A stretch of DNA of 34,117 nt from Nostoc sp. RI_552 (GCA_016124525.1 WGNO01000068.1:1-34117), one strand, 5' to 3'. Shown: positions 1-8,863, counted from the stretch's first letter. The notes: a model not told the origin generated them from the letters alone. Translations and numbers: made by a program.

Positions 1-208
1 AATATTTTCAAGGTTCGGCGCTCCTTCGGACTGCGCTGCTTTGCGCTTGTCTCTCAGGCACTTATTTAATATAGCGAGTCTACATAACTTTGTCAACACT
101 TTTTCCAAAAAAATTTTTCCTTTTTTTTCATGCCTCTGAAACTCGCCACAGTGTTAGGTTGTAGGCAAGAATGGTGTACGGACTTTGCTGATTAAGGGAG
201 GGTAGAGC
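1..208. other. Left-edge non-coding region upstream of glyQ
   Basis: I see no gene here. Bases 18-50 are GC-rich and can fold into short TCC-TTC-GGA and GCGC-type stems. Bases 85-130 are a very AT-rich tract with long A and T runs. The only clear signal is a strong ribosome binding site (AAGGGAGG, 194-202) placed for the GTG start of glyQ at 209. The GC-rich patch may be the edge of an interspersed repeat or the leader of a gene outside the window, but I cannot decide. Confidence 0.4.
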
Positions 209-1087
209 GTGAATTTTCAGTCGGCCATTAGTTTATTGCATGAGTTTTGGGGTCAACGCGGCTGTTTAATCGCCCAGCCCTACGATATTGAGAAGGGCGC
301 GGGTACTAAAAACCCCCATACATTTTTAAGAGCATTGGGCCCGGAGCCTTGGGCTGTGGCCTATGTTGAACCATGTCGTCGTCCCACTGATGGACGTTAC
401 GGCGAAAATCCTAATCGCTTTCAACACTATTACCAATACCAAGTGCTGATTAAGCCCTCACCAAATAATATTCAAGAAATTTATCTTGATTCTTTGAGAG
501 TTTTGGGAATTCACCCTGAAGACCACGACATTCGCTTTGTGGAAGATAACTGGGAAGATGCCACAGTAGGAGCTTGGGGTACTGGTTGGGAAGTTTGGTT
601 AGATGGAATGGAAATTACTCAATTTACCTACTTCCAACAGTGTGGGGGAATTGATTGCCGTCCCGTATCCATTGAAATTACTTACGGGTTAGAACGTTTA
701 GTAATGTACCTCCAGCAAGTGGAAGCGATCACTAAGATTCATTGGACTGATAATATTACTTATGGTGATGTTTTCCTGCAAAGTGAAATTGAGCAATGCA
801 CTTACAACTTTGAAGCATCTAATCCTGAATTACTGCTAACACTGTTTAACTTATATGAGCAAGAAGCTAGCCAATTGACCGAGGTAGGTTTGGTTGTACC
901 CAGCCTTGATTATGTAATGAAGTGTTCCCACACCTTCAACTTGCTGGATGCTAGGGGTCTGATTTCTGTGACGGAGAGAACTCGTTACATTGCTAGGATT
1001 CGTCATTTAGCTCGGAAGGTTGCTCATCTATATGTTGAACAAAGAGAAAAATTAGGTTTTCCTTTACTGAAGAAGACAGCAGTTTGA
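209..1087 (+). CDS. glyQ: Glycyl-tRNA synthetase alpha subunit
   Basis: This is the catalytic alpha chain of the bacterial alpha2-beta2 glycyl-tRNA synthetase, which charges tRNA-Gly with glycine in the cytoplasm. The 292 residues match the usual family length. The N-terminus contains family-typical stretches such as [35 protein letters not shown] and the glycine-site region [11 protein letters not shown]. The start is GTG at 209, supported by the strong Shine-Dalgarno AAGGGAGG 6 nt upstream. The beta subunit (glyS) is not in the window, which is normal for cyanobacteria, where the two genes are usually unlinked. A tRNA-Gly gene lies 4 kb downstream, probably by coincidence. Confidence 0.97.
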   Translation: MNFQSAISLLHEFWGQRGCLIAQPYDIEKGAGTKNPHTFLRALGPEPWAVAYVEPCRRPTDGRYGENPNRFQHYYQYQVLIKPSPNNIQEIYLDSLRVLGIHPEDHDIRFVEDNWEDATVGAWGTGWEVWLDGMEITQFTYFQQCGGIDCRPVSIEITYGLERLVMYLQQVEAITKIHWTDNITYGDVFLQSEIEQCTYNFEASNPELLLTLFNLYEQEASQLTEVGLVVPSLDYVMKCSHTFNLLDARGLISVTERTRYIARIRHLARKVAHLYVEQREKLGFPLLKKTAV

Positions 1088-1155
1088 GTTGTATTGGGAA
1101 TGTACAACAGAAAATAACTATGAAACTACTCTGGTAGCTAATTGCTCTCAGCCAT

Positions 1156-1184
1156 AAAAAATCACCGACATTCCACGTCGGTGA
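1156..1184 (-). terminator. Perfect hairpin with T-run, minus-strand reading
   Basis: TCACCGAC (1162-1169) and GTCGGTGA (1177-1184) form a perfect 8-bp stem with a 7-nt loop. Read on the minus strand it is followed directly by six T (1161-1156), the form of an intrinsic terminator. It points against glyQ and comEC and no annotated minus-strand gene feeds it directly, so it would stop antisense transcription entering glyQ. On the plus strand it lacks a T-run but may still fold in the glyQ-comEC spacer. Confidence 0.45.
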
Positions 1185-1206
1185 GTATGTCAAATACGAG
1201 TTACCT

Positions 1207-3540
1207 ATGATTCAGATAAATAGTTTAATTATCTGTCTTGCCTTCATTCTAGGATTGCTCTTAAGTGCAACACCTTGGGGAGGGATTGGGATTTTAAGTT
1301 TAGGAATAGTGGGAGCAGTTCTGTTTAGAAGACCGATATTAAATGCTGGAAGTACAACCCAGACAATTCCTCATATTTCGCCAAATGTTCCCCATGCGAG
1401 AACATGGCTAGTTGCTGGGTTGGTCGGGTTGTTAGCAACCGTGTATTGTCAATGGCGGGAACCACAACCCCATCAACAAGACATCAGTACATTTATTTCC
1501 TCAGAAAATAACAGTAATCAACAACAAATAGTAATAGTTCGTGGAGAAGTAGCTAGTAATCCCCGTTTGACTCGCAGCCAACGAGGACAATTTGTCTTAG
1601 CAGCCACCCAGCTTGATGAAGTCAAAAATGAAACTAGCCCAGTAGATATCAGTAAAGGTGTGACAGGCAAATTGTATGTAACAGTACCCATGCTTCAAGC
1701 CACTGGGTTATATCCTGGACAACAAATTGCTGTCACTGGAGTTTTATATCAGCCACAAACAGCATCTCATCCTGGTGCTTTTGATTTTCAAAAGTTTCTC
1801 CAGCAACAAGGAATATTCGCTGGTTTGACTGGAAGACAGATTAATATTTTGGATCCCGATGAAAAACGTAAATGGGGATGGTGGCAAATTAGACAAAGAA
1901 TTGTGCGATCGCAAGTTCGTTGGTTGGGTGTTCCAGCAGGACCTCTTGTCAGTGCAATGGTTTTGGGTAGTAAAGCAATTGATTTACCCTACGATGTCCG
2001 TGATTTATTTGTAAAAGCTGGATTAGCTCATACTTTAGCAGCTTCAGGATTCCAAACTTCTTTAGTCTTAGGTTTGATACTACAGTTAACCAGAAGAGCA
2101 TCTCAGAAAACACAATTCACCTGTAGCTGTTTAGGGTTAATTATTTTCGTGAGTTTAACAGGGTTTCAACCCTCTGTACTGCGAGCCGTAATCATGGGTC
2201 TTGCCGCTTTAGTTGGTTTGTTACTCAAAAGAAAAGTTAAACAAATTGGGTCTCTGCTCTTAGCCGCAACCATATTATTGCTAATTAACCCATTATGGAT
2301 TTGGGATTTAGGCTTTCAATTGAGTTTTTTAGCAACACTAGGTTTAATAGTCACAGTACCTGCATTGGTGCAACACTTAGATTGGTTACCAAAGTCCATC
2401 GCTTCATTAATTGCCGTCCCATTGGCAGCTACAATTTGGACTTTACCTCTGCAACTTTTAGTATTTGGAGTCGTCCCGGCTTATAGTTTGCCACTAAATA
2501 TAATCAGCACACCTTTAGTAGCAACAATTAGTATAGGTGGAATAATCAGCGCCATATCAGCACTAGTTTGGCCTACAGGTGGCAGTGCTTTAGCTGGTTT
2601 ATTATATTACCCCACTGATGGGCTAATTAAAATAGTGCAATTATTTAGCAACTTTCCAGGTAATTTTCTGCGTGTAGGCAGCATATCTACATCGCAATTA
2701 TTAGCAATATATGCACTAATTATTTTAGTTTGGCTAGTGCGTTGGTGGCAGAGACATTGGTGGTTCGCCGGTTTAATAGCAATTGGTTTGGTACTAACTC
2801 CAATTTGGTATTCCGCCAACACATTATTTAGAATCACCATTCTAGCAGCAGGCACAGAACCAGTTATAGTTATTCAAGATCGAGGAACAGTGACACTGAT
2901 TAATAGTGGAGATCAAAGCACTGCACGCTTCACAACTTTACCTTTTCTACAACACCAAGGTATTAATAAAATAGATTCAGCCATCGCCAGTAATTTTAAA
3001 TATCAGAATAACAATACTTGGTTAGAACTGCTCCAAAGTCTACCAATCAAAAACTTTTATGAATATTCACCTAACCTCAAAAGCACCATTGTTACCCAAG
3101 CAATTCAACAACAACTCCAAAGACAACAGGGAATCTACCAACCGTTAGCACCCGGTCAAACAGTAAAAATCGGCTCAGTAGTCGCCCAATTTATTAAAGA
3201 GCAGTTGCCTGTATTACAATTGCAAATCCAAGGAGAAAATTGGCTATTAGTAGGCAATGTCAAGTCTACAGAAGTGGAAAAACTAGTTCAAGGAGGAACC
3301 TTGCTGCCTCCGCAAGTCCTATGGTGTAGCCCTCAGTTATTGAAAGACTTATTACAAAAATTTCAACCACAGGTGGCGATCGCTTCCCATAGTGACCTTG
3401 ACTCCAAAACCTTATCGGAACTCACTAAAAACCAGACAAAACTATTTTTTACCAAAGAAGAAGGAGCCATCCAATGGACACCCAATAGTCAATTTGAGGC
3501 ATTTATTCAACCATCTGAAAATAAATCCATAGTTTTTTAA
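1207..3540 (+). CDS. comEC: ComEC/Rec2-like DNA uptake channel with degenerate hydrolase domain
   Basis: ComEC is the inner-membrane channel that takes up single-stranded DNA in natural transformation. The 777 residues start with two hydrophobic segments, followed by a soluble OB-like region (about 95-210), a multi-spanning Competence domain (about 230-530), and a C-terminal region with a metallo-beta-lactamase-like layout (about 560-770). The typical channel motif AHLLAxSGxH appears here as AHTLAASGFQ, with Q instead of H. In the C-terminal domain the first beta-strands are recognisable (IQDRGTVTLINSGDQ), but the metal-binding His/Asp cluster expected after the next strand is absent: the text there reads ASNFKYQNNNTW. 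The nuclease-like domain is therefore probably inactive. The ATG at 1207 is taken as the start and no good Shine-Dalgarno is seen. The gene converges with the GTPase gene, with a 10-nt gap. Confidence 0.88.
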   Translation: MIQINSLIICLAFILGLLLSATPWGGIGILSLGIVGAVLFRRPILNAGSTTQTIPHISPNVPHARTWLVAGLVGLLATVYCQWREPQPHQQDISTFISSENNSNQQQIVIVRGEVASNPRLTRSQRGQFVLAATQLDEVKNETSPVDISKGVTGKLYVTVPMLQATGLYPGQQIAVTGVLYQPQTASHPGAFDFQKFLQQQGIFAGLTGRQINILDPDEKRKWGWWQIRQRIVRSQVRWLGVPAGPLVSAMVLGSKAIDLPYDVRDLFVKAGLAHTLAASGFQTSLVLGLILQLTRRASQKTQFTCSCLGLIIFVSLTGFQPSVLRAVIMGLAALVGLLLKRKVKQIGSLLLAATILLLINPLWIWDLGFQLSFLATLGLIVTVPALVQHLDWLPKSIASLIAVPLAATIWTLPLQLLVFGVVPAYSLPLNIISTPLVATISIGGIISAISALVWPTGGSALAGLLYYPTDGLIKIVQLFSNFPGNFLRVGSISTSQLLAIYALIILVWLVRWWQRHWWFAGLIAIGLVLTPIWYSANTLFRITILAAGTEPVIVIQDRGTVTLINSGDQSTARFTTLPFLQHQGINKIDSAIASNFKYQNNNTWLELLQSLPIKNFYEYSPNLKSTIVTQAIQQQLQRQQGIYQPLAPGQTVKIGSVVAQFIKEQLPVLQLQIQGENWLLVGNVKSTEVEKLVQGGTLLPPQVLWCSPQLLKDLLQKFQPQVAIASHSDLDSKTLSELTKNQTKLFFTKEEGAIQWTPNSQFEAFIQPSENKSIVF

Positions 3541-3550
3541 TAGCAAGACA

Positions 3551-4879
3551 TCAATCTTTCATACTTTTAAACCTTTCCTGTGCATTCTGAAAAGCCTCTT
3601 TCATCACAGCCTGAATTTTCTGAGGATCGGGTTTCTTTTTACCCATCAAGTCACCAAAATAAACACAAGCACCTTCCCCCAAAGCCCAAGTGTAAGCAGC
3701 AGCCCAAGAAACGGCAATCACGGCACCGAAACCAGGTACAAATTTAATCAACTCTCGGGCAACAGCCTGGGCTAAAAAACCGCCAGCGATGGTACTGACC
3801 ACACCTCCTGCCTGTGATAGAGTCAGAGTTTGCCCGTATAATTTACCTAGCAGACTTACCATTGATACTTGTAAGGAAGTCAGAAACGGCATAGTAGCGA
3901 ATGGTAACGGCGCAGCCGCTAAAGCCCCTGCCATAATTGCAAATGGCAAAATGTAACGCCGCCCAGTATCCCGATAAATATCACCAAGTTGCTGACTAGC
4001 CACATCATCTAATAACTGATAAACTGCACCAGCTTCTGCTTCTGGAAGTAGTTTTGCCAAAGAATCCCGTAATACTTCTAAGCCATAAAATACAGGATGA
4101 TAGCCATCTTCTTCTAAAGTAAAGTCGATGAGGACAGATTGGTTATATAGTCCTGTAAAAGCTTGCTTAATCGCTGCAAAGGCACGACTGACTTCCTCAT
4201 AGTCCGGTGGATAACCAGGATGATCTACCGTATTGGGGGGATAAACTTGATGTAAACAAGTAACAGCAAGTAGACAAGGAATTTCTGGATACCGCTGACG
4301 GATGTGTTGAGCAATTTGTCTCAGTGTCTCCGTGGCAAAGTCATTAATTTTAACAGTTAAAATCAAAACTCTACCACGGCGACTTGACTTTTGTAAATCA
4401 CTAATCAAATCCTCAATTACCCCTTGAGTATTCTGATTCACATCTCCCAGTCCCACCGTATCTGTGAAAATCAGCAACGGTAGCTCATCAGAAGGATAAG
4501 CATAGCGCTCGGTATGTTGAGTGTGGGGGCGAAATCCCTGACCAACAATTTCGGCAGACACTCCCGTTAAGCCCCGAACAATAGAACTTTTCCCAGCTTG
4601 GGGCTTACCAATCAGCAACGCCTCTGTGGTTGGTAGTTCGGCTCCCACTGTGGCTAAAATCTCTGTAACCTGAGTTTCACTGACACTAAACCATTGAAGA
4701 ATGCTCTGTTTTATTTGCTCCAAAGGCGCAAGCTTCACAAAGCTACTGGTAGTTTTATTCCAGAGATTCGTCATGGAGTTCGGCCACAGACTTTCTGCGG
4801 TCTGCTTTGCGCCATCAGTGATGTCGGTAAATTCTTCAAAATTAACTAACTTCTCATCAGCATCGTATTTCTCAGTCAT
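3551..4879 (-). CDS. Membrane-associated GTPase with DUF697 C-terminal domain
   Basis: This is a 442-residue P-loop GTPase related to Era/Der-like small GTPases and to the YcjF-TIM barrel-free DUF697 group. A G1 loop is visible as GKPQAGKSS (about 89-97), a G3 motif as DTVGLGD (about 140-146), and a Thr-rich switch I in between. The usual G4 NKxD is not visible: the matching strand reads LLAVTCLHQ, so base specificity may be altered. The C-terminal third is hydrophobic with several possible membrane-dipping helices (ILPFAIMAGALAAAPLPF, VVSTIAGGFLAQAVA, FGAVIAVSWAAAYTWAL) and ends in a charged tail, which fits a membrane-peripheral protein. The function is unknown; families of this type are widespread in cyanobacteria. 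The start is ATG 4879 with a candidate promoter 30-55 nt upstream. Confidence 0.85.
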   Translation of the reverse strand: MTEKYDADEKLVNFEEFTDITDGAKQTAESLWPNSMTNLWNKTTSSFVKLAPLEQIKQSILQWFSVSETQVTEILATVGAELPTTEALLIGKPQAGKSSIVRGLTGVSAEIVGQGFRPHTQHTERYAYPSDELPLLIFTDTVGLGDVNQNTQGVIEDLISDLQKSSRRGRVLILTVKINDFATETLRQIAQHIRQRYPEIPCLLAVTCLHQVYPPNTVDHPGYPPDYEEVSRAFAAIKQAFTGLYNQSVLIDFTLEEDGYHPVFYGLEVLRDSLAKLLPEAEAGAVYQLLDDVASQQLGDIYRDTGRRYILPFAIMAGALAAAPLPFATMPFLTSLQVSMVSLLGKLYGQTLTLSQAGGVVSTIAGGFLAQAVARELIKFVPGFGAVIAVSWAAAYTWALGEGACVYFGDLMGKKKPDPQKIQAVMKEAFQNAQERFKSMKD

Positions 4880-4905
4880 GGTTCAATAATGCCAAAAGTG
4901 TTTTT

Positions 4906-4933
4906 AAAGTATTTTTACAATTCTCTTGTGCAA
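4906..4933 (-). promoter_or_regulatory. Candidate promoter of the DUF697 GTPase gene
   Basis: On the minus strand a TTGCAC -35 box (4933-4928) and a TACTTT -10 box (4911-4906) are 16 nt apart and about 30 nt upstream of the start codon. Both boxes deviate from consensus in one or two places and no further support is visible. Confidence 0.35.
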
Positions 4934-5084
4934 TAAAATTATTTTCTGCTATAGTTGTTTATGTTGTCTCTACACAAGCTAGAACATAAATATTAAATAT
5001 TTATTAAACATATGTATTTAATATATACATTATGTCTATTTCTTGTAGCTGAGATAGCAGAGTTGGTGGCATACTTCCTGACAT

Positions 5085-5155
5085 GCGGGCGTAGTTTAGT
5101 GGTAAAACTATAGCCTTCCAAGCTATTAATGCGGGTTCGATTCCCGCCGCCCGCT
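5085..5155 (+). tRNA. trnG: tRNA-Gly (anticodon UCC)
   Basis: A complete 71-nt cloverleaf is visible. The acceptor stem GCGGGCG (5085-5091) pairs with CGCCCGC (5148-5154). The D stem is GTTT/AAAC and the anticodon stem ATAGC/GCTAT encloses the loop CTTCCAA with anticodon TCC at 5117-5119. The T arm is GCGGG-TTCGATT-CCCGC. The discriminator base is T (5155), as in bacterial tRNA-Gly. The CCA end is not encoded (TCA follows). No promoter with clear consensus boxes is seen in the AT-rich DNA upstream. Confidence 0.97.
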
Positions 5156-5520
5156 TCAAAAGAACCACTACAGAGTAAACCTTGTAGGGGCGTTTAGTGA
5201 ATAAAATTAGCAGCAGTATAATAATACACACCCTACAATATAAGCAAGGACTTATACATCAATCATTAATCATTAAAAAAGTAGAGACACAATTAGGTTT
5301 ATGCCTAGTCAAAGTCTGTGGGCCATGGCTGACCGTGCCTACCAGATTTCGCATATGGGAAACTAGAACTAGAAAGCTACGGGGAGTGGCCTTAGCCCTC
5401 CGGGTAGCAACAGTTTAGAATCCCCTCGCCTTTAGCCAGGGAAGGGGTCAACCCTCTCCGCTCACGGAAAGGGGTCCAGGTGATTTGAGCCAAATTGTCA
5501 CTGCTGAAACTCAAAACCAC
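5156..5520 (+). mobile_element. Decayed IS200/IS605-like right end in the tRNA-ndhJ spacer
   Basis: This 365-bp gap holds no supportable gene. From about 5311 to 5450 it resembles the right end of an IS200/IS605-type element: a structured GC-rich stretch (GCTAC...GTAGC enclosing GGAG/CTCC), then GTTTAGAATCCCCT, a foldback CCCCT...AGGGG (5422-5447) and a terminal TCAA. A similar arrangement, including CCATGGCT and GGTTAGCAAC...AGTTTAGAATCCCCT, recurs at 24347-24416. No transposase reading frame remains. Further left, TTGTAGGG (5182-5189) and CCCTACAA (5231-5238) form an inverted repeat. The family assignment rests on remembered features of such ends, so it is tentative. Confidence 0.45.
5452..5473 (-). 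terminator. Hairpin downstream of ndhJ
   Basis: CCCTCTCCG (5452-5460) and CGGAAAGGG (5465-5473) form a 9-bp stem with one G-T wobble position and a 4-nt loop, about 50 nt after the ndhJ stop on the minus strand. There is no T-run, so it may be an RNA-stabilising or pausing hairpin, or part of the mobile-element scar next to it. Confidence 0.35.
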
Positions 5521-6048
5521 CTAATAAGCATCTTGCAACTCGTAAAAATCAGGAGAAATATAATCCTTTCGTAAAGGCCAACCCACCCAATCTTCCGGCA
5601 TTAAAATCCGCTTCAGATTTGGGTGACCTTCATAGACAATGCCGAACATATCATAAGTTTCCCGCTCTTGCCAGTCTGCAGTTTTCCAGATCCAATACAC
5701 CGAAGGTATTGTAGGGTTCTCACGAGGTATAAACACCTTTACCCGGACTTCTTCAAGTGTATCAGGATGATCACCAACTTTAATTAAGTGATACACACTA
5801 ACCAAGTCCTCCCCTGGGCCAAGGTCAATACCAGATTGAAACTGAAGATAATTAAACCCGTAAGCATAAAGGGCTGTAGAGATAGGGAGCAAGAAATCTG
5901 ACTCCACTTTAATTATTTCTACTCCATTCTTATCAGGTTCCAAAGACTCATGGTCAAAACCATTTTCCGCTAACCACTGAGAAATAGGACCAGCTTTAAC
6001 CAGAGACTCTTCTGCTGCTAATACTGGTTTAGAATCTTCTTCAGCCAC
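5521..6048 (-). CDS. ndhJ: NAD(P)H-quinone oxidoreductase subunit J
   Basis: NdhJ is a hydrophilic-arm subunit of the cyanobacterial/chloroplast NDH-1 complex (30-kDa/NuoC-type family), which moves electrons from ferredoxin to plastoquinone and supports cyclic flow and CO2 uptake at the thylakoid membrane. The 175-residue protein carries the family signature [20 protein letters not shown] and the C-terminal [16 protein letters not shown]. It is the last gene of ndhC-ndhK-ndhJ. Its ATG at 6048 overlaps the end of ndhK by 8 nt, which suggests translational coupling. Confidence 0.97.
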   Translation of the reverse strand: MAEEDSKPVLAAEESLVKAGPISQWLAENGFDHESLEPDKNGVEIIKVESDFLLPISTALYAYGFNYLQFQSGIDLGPGEDLVSVYHLIKVGDHPDTLEEVRVKVFIPRENPTIPSVYWIWKTADWQERETYDMFGIVYEGHPNLKRILMPEDWVGWPLRKDYISPDFYELQDAY

Positions 6049-6778
6049 GGTTTTGCTCCTTGTCTTGTGTCTTTGCTGTTAGCAGGGCGGGTGGAATTGG
6101 CAGACCCATAGCTTCTGTCAACTCCTGGGGTGGTGTATAGCGAGTTTCCGATTGCAAATACTTACCAGTTAAAATTTGCTCAGTGGGTTTGAGATTGTGG
6201 GCTGTGCTGTAGAAGCGGTGGGTTTGCTTAATTTGACCGCGTTCTTGCATGGAATCGTTAGCTATTTTTTTCCGCAATTTAATAATCGCGTCAATAATGG
6301 CTTCTGGACGAGGGGGACAACCAGGCAAGTAAACATCCACAGGAATGAGTTTATCAACTCCACGTACAGCCGTGGGAGAATCCACACTGAACATTCCACC
6401 AGTAATTGTGCAAGCACCCATAGCAATTACATACTTTGGTTCGGGCATTTGTTCATAAAGACGCACCAATTGAGGTGCCATCTTCATGGTAATTGTCCCT
6501 GCCGTAATAATTAAATCGGCTTGACGGGGGCTAGAACGGGGAATTAGACCAAAACGGTCAAAATCAAACCGAGAGCCGATTAAAGCGGCAAACTCAATAA
6601 AGCAGCAAGCTGTACCAAACAACAAAGGCCACAAACTGGAAAGCCTAGCCCAGTTATAGAGATCATCAACTGTAGTCAGGATTACATTTTCTGATAAATC
6701 CTGAGTAACCGTCGGACGTTCAACCGGGTTGATGATTTTTTCTTTATCTTGGGTTGTTAAATTTGAATTCAGGACCAT
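6041..6778 (-). CDS. ndhK: NAD(P)H-quinone oxidoreductase subunit K
   Basis: NdhK (NuoB/PSST family) carries the N2-type [4Fe-4S] cluster next to the quinone site of NDH-1. In the 245-residue product the cluster ligands are visible as the adjacent Cys pair in GTACCFIEF, the Cys in MGACTITGG and the Cys in LPGCPPRPE. The first 30 or so residues and the last 60 are the variable extensions typical of cyanobacterial NdhK. The ATG at 6778 overlaps the 3' end of ndhC by 10 nt, and ndhJ overlaps the end of this gene, so the three subunits are probably translated from one mRNA. Confidence 0.97.
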   Translation of the reverse strand: MVLNSNLTTQDKEKIINPVERPTVTQDLSENVILTTVDDLYNWARLSSLWPLLFGTACCFIEFAALIGSRFDFDRFGLIPRSSPRQADLIITAGTITMKMAPQLVRLYEQMPEPKYVIAMGACTITGGMFSVDSPTAVRGVDKLIPVDVYLPGCPPRPEAIIDAIIKLRKKIANDSMQERGQIKQTHRFYSTAHNLKPTEQILTGKYLQSETRYTPPQELTEAMGLPIPPALLTAKTQDKEQNRG

Positions 6779-7131
6779 TCCAACGCTCCTTTACGCCATG
6801 CGTAGACTAGGGCAACTACGAGAATTGCAATGAAAATTAAGGCTTCAATGAATGCCAAAAGTCCCAGACGGTGAAAAGCTACCGCCCAAGGATACAAAAA
6901 TACAGTCTCCACATCAAAGACGACGAAGACTAGAGCAAACATATAGTACCGAATATTGAACTGAATCCAAGCTCCTCCAATGGGTTCCATGCCGGATTCG
7001 TATGTAGTGCGCCGTTCTGGGCTGGTGCCACTGGGTCGTAGGAGCTTAGAGGCTGAAAGTGCAAGGGCAGGGACTAGGCTACAGATGAGCAGAAAGCCTA
7101 GAAGGTACTCGTAACCACTGAGGACAAACAC
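6769..7131 (-). CDS. ndhC: NAD(P)H-quinone oxidoreductase subunit 3
   Basis: NdhC (NuoA/ND3 family) is a small membrane subunit of NDH-1 in the thylakoid membrane. The 120-residue protein has three transmembrane segments and the conserved loop [17 protein letters not shown], followed by the [22 protein letters not shown] stretch that contains the family's membrane-embedded acidic residues. It starts at GTG 7131, matching the conserved N-terminus [12 protein letters not shown]. It is the first gene of the ndhC-K-J operon and is transcribed away from rubA, with 193 nt between the two starts. Confidence 0.97.
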   Translation of the reverse strand: MFVLSGYEYLLGFLLICSLVPALALSASKLLRPSGTSPERRTTYESGMEPIGGAWIQFNIRYYMFALVFVVFDVETVFLYPWAVAFHRLGLLAFIEALIFIAILVVALVYAWRKGALEWS

Positions 7132-7181
7132 AATGAATATCTACCGCTAATGGTGTAAATAAGGCTGTTAGTTTCTTTTAC

Positions 7182-7187
7182 ATTATA
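7182..7187 (-). promoter_or_regulatory. -10 box of the ndhCKJ promoter
   Basis: A perfect TATAAT on the minus strand lies 51 nt before the ndhC start codon, in the divergent ndhC-rubA spacer. The -35 position 17 nt upstream (AGAGTT) fits poorly, so an activator may be needed if this promoter is real. Confidence 0.4.
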
Positions 7188-7324
7188 TCTTTTTGCTTTT
7201 TCTGAACTCTGGGAAACAGACCGATTTGAGGTATTTGTTGTTTTTGCGGATGATGGAAAAGTTTCATAGTTATGTCATAATTTTTAACGTATATTTAATA
7301 TTTCTCCTATGTGAGGTTTTAGCC

Positions 7325-7672
7325 ATGAGCGAACAAGCTAGCGAACAAGCTGTTGAAACTCCGGCATTAGACCGTTATGAATGCCGTGCCTGTGGTTATG
7401 TTTATGAACCAGAAAAGGGAGACGATAGCCATGATATTGATCCAGGAACCACCTTTAATGAACTACCCATAACTTGGCGTTGTCCAGTATGTACTGCTAA
7501 AAAAACCGCTTTCGCCAATATTGGCCCTGCTGGCACTGCGTCGGGTTTTAAAGAAAATCTCGGTTATGGTTTCGGTGTTAACCGTTTAACACCAGGGCAA
7601 AAAAATATTCTGATTTTTGGTGCTCTGGGTCTCGGTTTTTTGTTTTTTATTAGTCTTTACGGCTTAAAATAA
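7325..7672 (+). CDS. rubA: Membrane-anchored rubredoxin RubA
   Basis: RubA is a thylakoid-bound rubredoxin needed for photosystem assembly. The 115-residue product has the rubredoxin iron site as two Cys pairs, CRAC (about residues 20-23) and CPVC (about 56-59), with the typical [10 protein letters not shown] and PITWRCPVC surroundings. A C-terminal hydrophobic segment ([20 protein letters not shown]) anchors it in the membrane. I place the start at ATG 7325, because GAGG (7313-7316) is well spaced and MSEQ begins a normal-length protein. The open frame continues upstream to 7193, but that part is low-complexity leader. Its position just before ycf48-psbEFLJ is the conserved cyanobacterial arrangement. 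Confidence 0.95.
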   Translation: MSEQASEQAVETPALDRYECRACGYVYEPEKGDDSHDIDPGTTFNELPITWRCPVCTAKKTAFANIGPAGTASGFKENLGYGFGVNRLTPGQKNILIFGALGLGFLFFISLYGLK

Positions 7673-7754
7673 AACCCGTTATCTCTTTTAGCACGTTTAG
7701 AGGGCTGCCATTGCCATTAAGGTGAAAAATTTAGAAAAAAGTAAAAAAATACTG

Positions 7755-8783
7755 ATGCATTCAATGGTTATTATGAAAAGTTGGCAAAAAATATTTGCCT
7801 TGTTGATGGTAGTTTTCTTGTGTATCGGTTGTAGCCAAGTCCCCTCTAGCAGCTATAACCCTTGGGCAGTGATTTCTGTACCAACAAGTTCTAAGCTTCT
7901 AGATATTAGCTTTACGCAAGATCCTGACCATGGCTTTCTCGTGGGTAGCAATGCGACGATTTTGGAAACCCGTAATGGTGGTGATACATGGGAACCACTG
8001 TCATTGCCAGTGGATGATGCTAAGACTCGTTTTGACTCGGTGAGTTTTCTTGGCAAAGAAGGCTGGATTTTGGGTGAACCTTCACTATTGCTGCATACCA
8101 CCGATGAAGGTATTTCTTGGACGCGCATTGCTCTGAGTTCAAAGCTACCCGGTAGTCCGATTGCTATTTACGCCCTGGGAGAAAATTCGGCGGAAATGGC
8201 TACCGACTTGGGAGCAATATACAGAACTGAAGACGGTGGTCTGAATTGGAAAGCCCAGGTAGAAGGAGCAGTTGGTGTAGTACGGAATATGGAACGCTCC
8301 CGTGATGGCAAATATGTTGCTGTTTCCGCTAAGGGTAGTTTCTACTCAACTTGGGAACCAGGACAAACCAGTTGGACACCCCATAACCGCAACAATTCTC
8401 GACGTTTAGAAAATATGGGTTTTGGCGAGAATGGACAGTTGTGGTTACTAGCACGGGGTGGTCAGGTGCAGTTTAGCGAACCTGATGACCCTGAAGCTTG
8501 GCAAGAACCCCAAAATCCTGAGTTTTCTACCAGCTGGGGTTTGCTGGATTTGGCTTATCGTACTGCTGATGAACTTTGGATAGGTGGGGGTAGCGGTAAT
8601 TTGCTCCGCAGTGATGACGGCGGTAAAACCTGGGAAAAAGACCGGCAAGTGGAAGCAGTAGCAGCTAATTTGTACAAAATTGTTTTCTTTAACCCTGATC
8701 AAGGATTTGTTATAGGCGATCGCGGCGTTTTGCTAAAATATCAACCAAATATTGCCAAAGGTTCCTCACCAGAAGCTGCTTAG
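7755..8783 (+). CDS. ycf48: Photosystem II assembly factor Ycf48 (HCF136-like)
   Basis: Ycf48 binds newly made D1 and supports assembly of the PSII reaction centre. The protein has an N-terminal lipoprotein-type signal (hydrophobic stretch, then LCIGC), so it is probably a lumenal lipoprotein tethered to the thylakoid membrane. The rest is a seven-bladed beta-propeller with repeated Asp-box-like turns: NGGDTW, DEGISW, DGGLNW and DGGKTW. The start is uncertain. In-frame candidates are GTG 7722, ATG 7755, ATG 7764 and ATG 7773, none with a good Shine-Dalgarno. ATG 7755 gives 342 residues, close to the usual length. It lies between rubA and psbEFLJ. Confidence 0.93.
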   Translation: MHSMVIMKSWQKIFALLMVVFLCIGCSQVPSSSYNPWAVISVPTSSKLLDISFTQDPDHGFLVGSNATILETRNGGDTWEPLSLPVDDAKTRFDSVSFLGKEGWILGEPSLLLHTTDEGISWTRIALSSKLPGSPIAIYALGENSAEMATDLGAIYRTEDGGLNWKAQVEGAVGVVRNMERSRDGKYVAVSAKGSFYSTWEPGQTSWTPHNRNNSRRLENMGFGENGQLWLLARGGQVQFSEPDDPEAWQEPQNPEFSTSWGLLDLAYRTADELWIGGGSGNLLRSDDGGKTWEKDRQVEAVAANLYKIVFFNPDQGFVIGDRGVLLKYQPNIAKGSSPEAA

Positions 8784-8835
8784 TGGCATGATGGGCTGCG
8801 GTATTCGCACTGATTTCTGAGAAGGTCGTTGCAAC

Positions 8836-8863
8836 TTGTAACTCTTTCTTAACTTTGTAGGAT
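8836..8863 (+). promoter_or_regulatory. Candidate psbEFLJ promoter
   Basis: TTGTAA (8836-8841) and TAGGAT (8858-8863) are 16 nt apart and about 38 nt upstream of the psbE start. An alternative -10, GATAAT, overlaps at 8861-8866. An AAGG/TAGGAA ribosome-binding region follows before the ATG. Confidence 0.35.

Noticed and set aside
993..1193. 66-codon minus-strand frame over the glyQ 3' end
   Set aside because: It is antisense to a conserved gene and lacks a start signal. The minus-strand terminator-like hairpin also overlaps its beginning.
5043..5075. Promoter for tRNA-Gly (TTGTAG and CATACT)
   Set aside because: The boxes are 21 nt apart and match consensus poorly.
5004..5231. 75-codon minus-strand reading frame
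   Set aside because: It runs across the tRNA-Gly gene, has low-complexity ends and no ribosome binding site.
7193..7324. N-terminal extension of rubA by 44 codons
   Set aside because: The extension is low-complexity and hydrophobic, while GAGG and ATG at 7325 give the normal 115-residue RubA.
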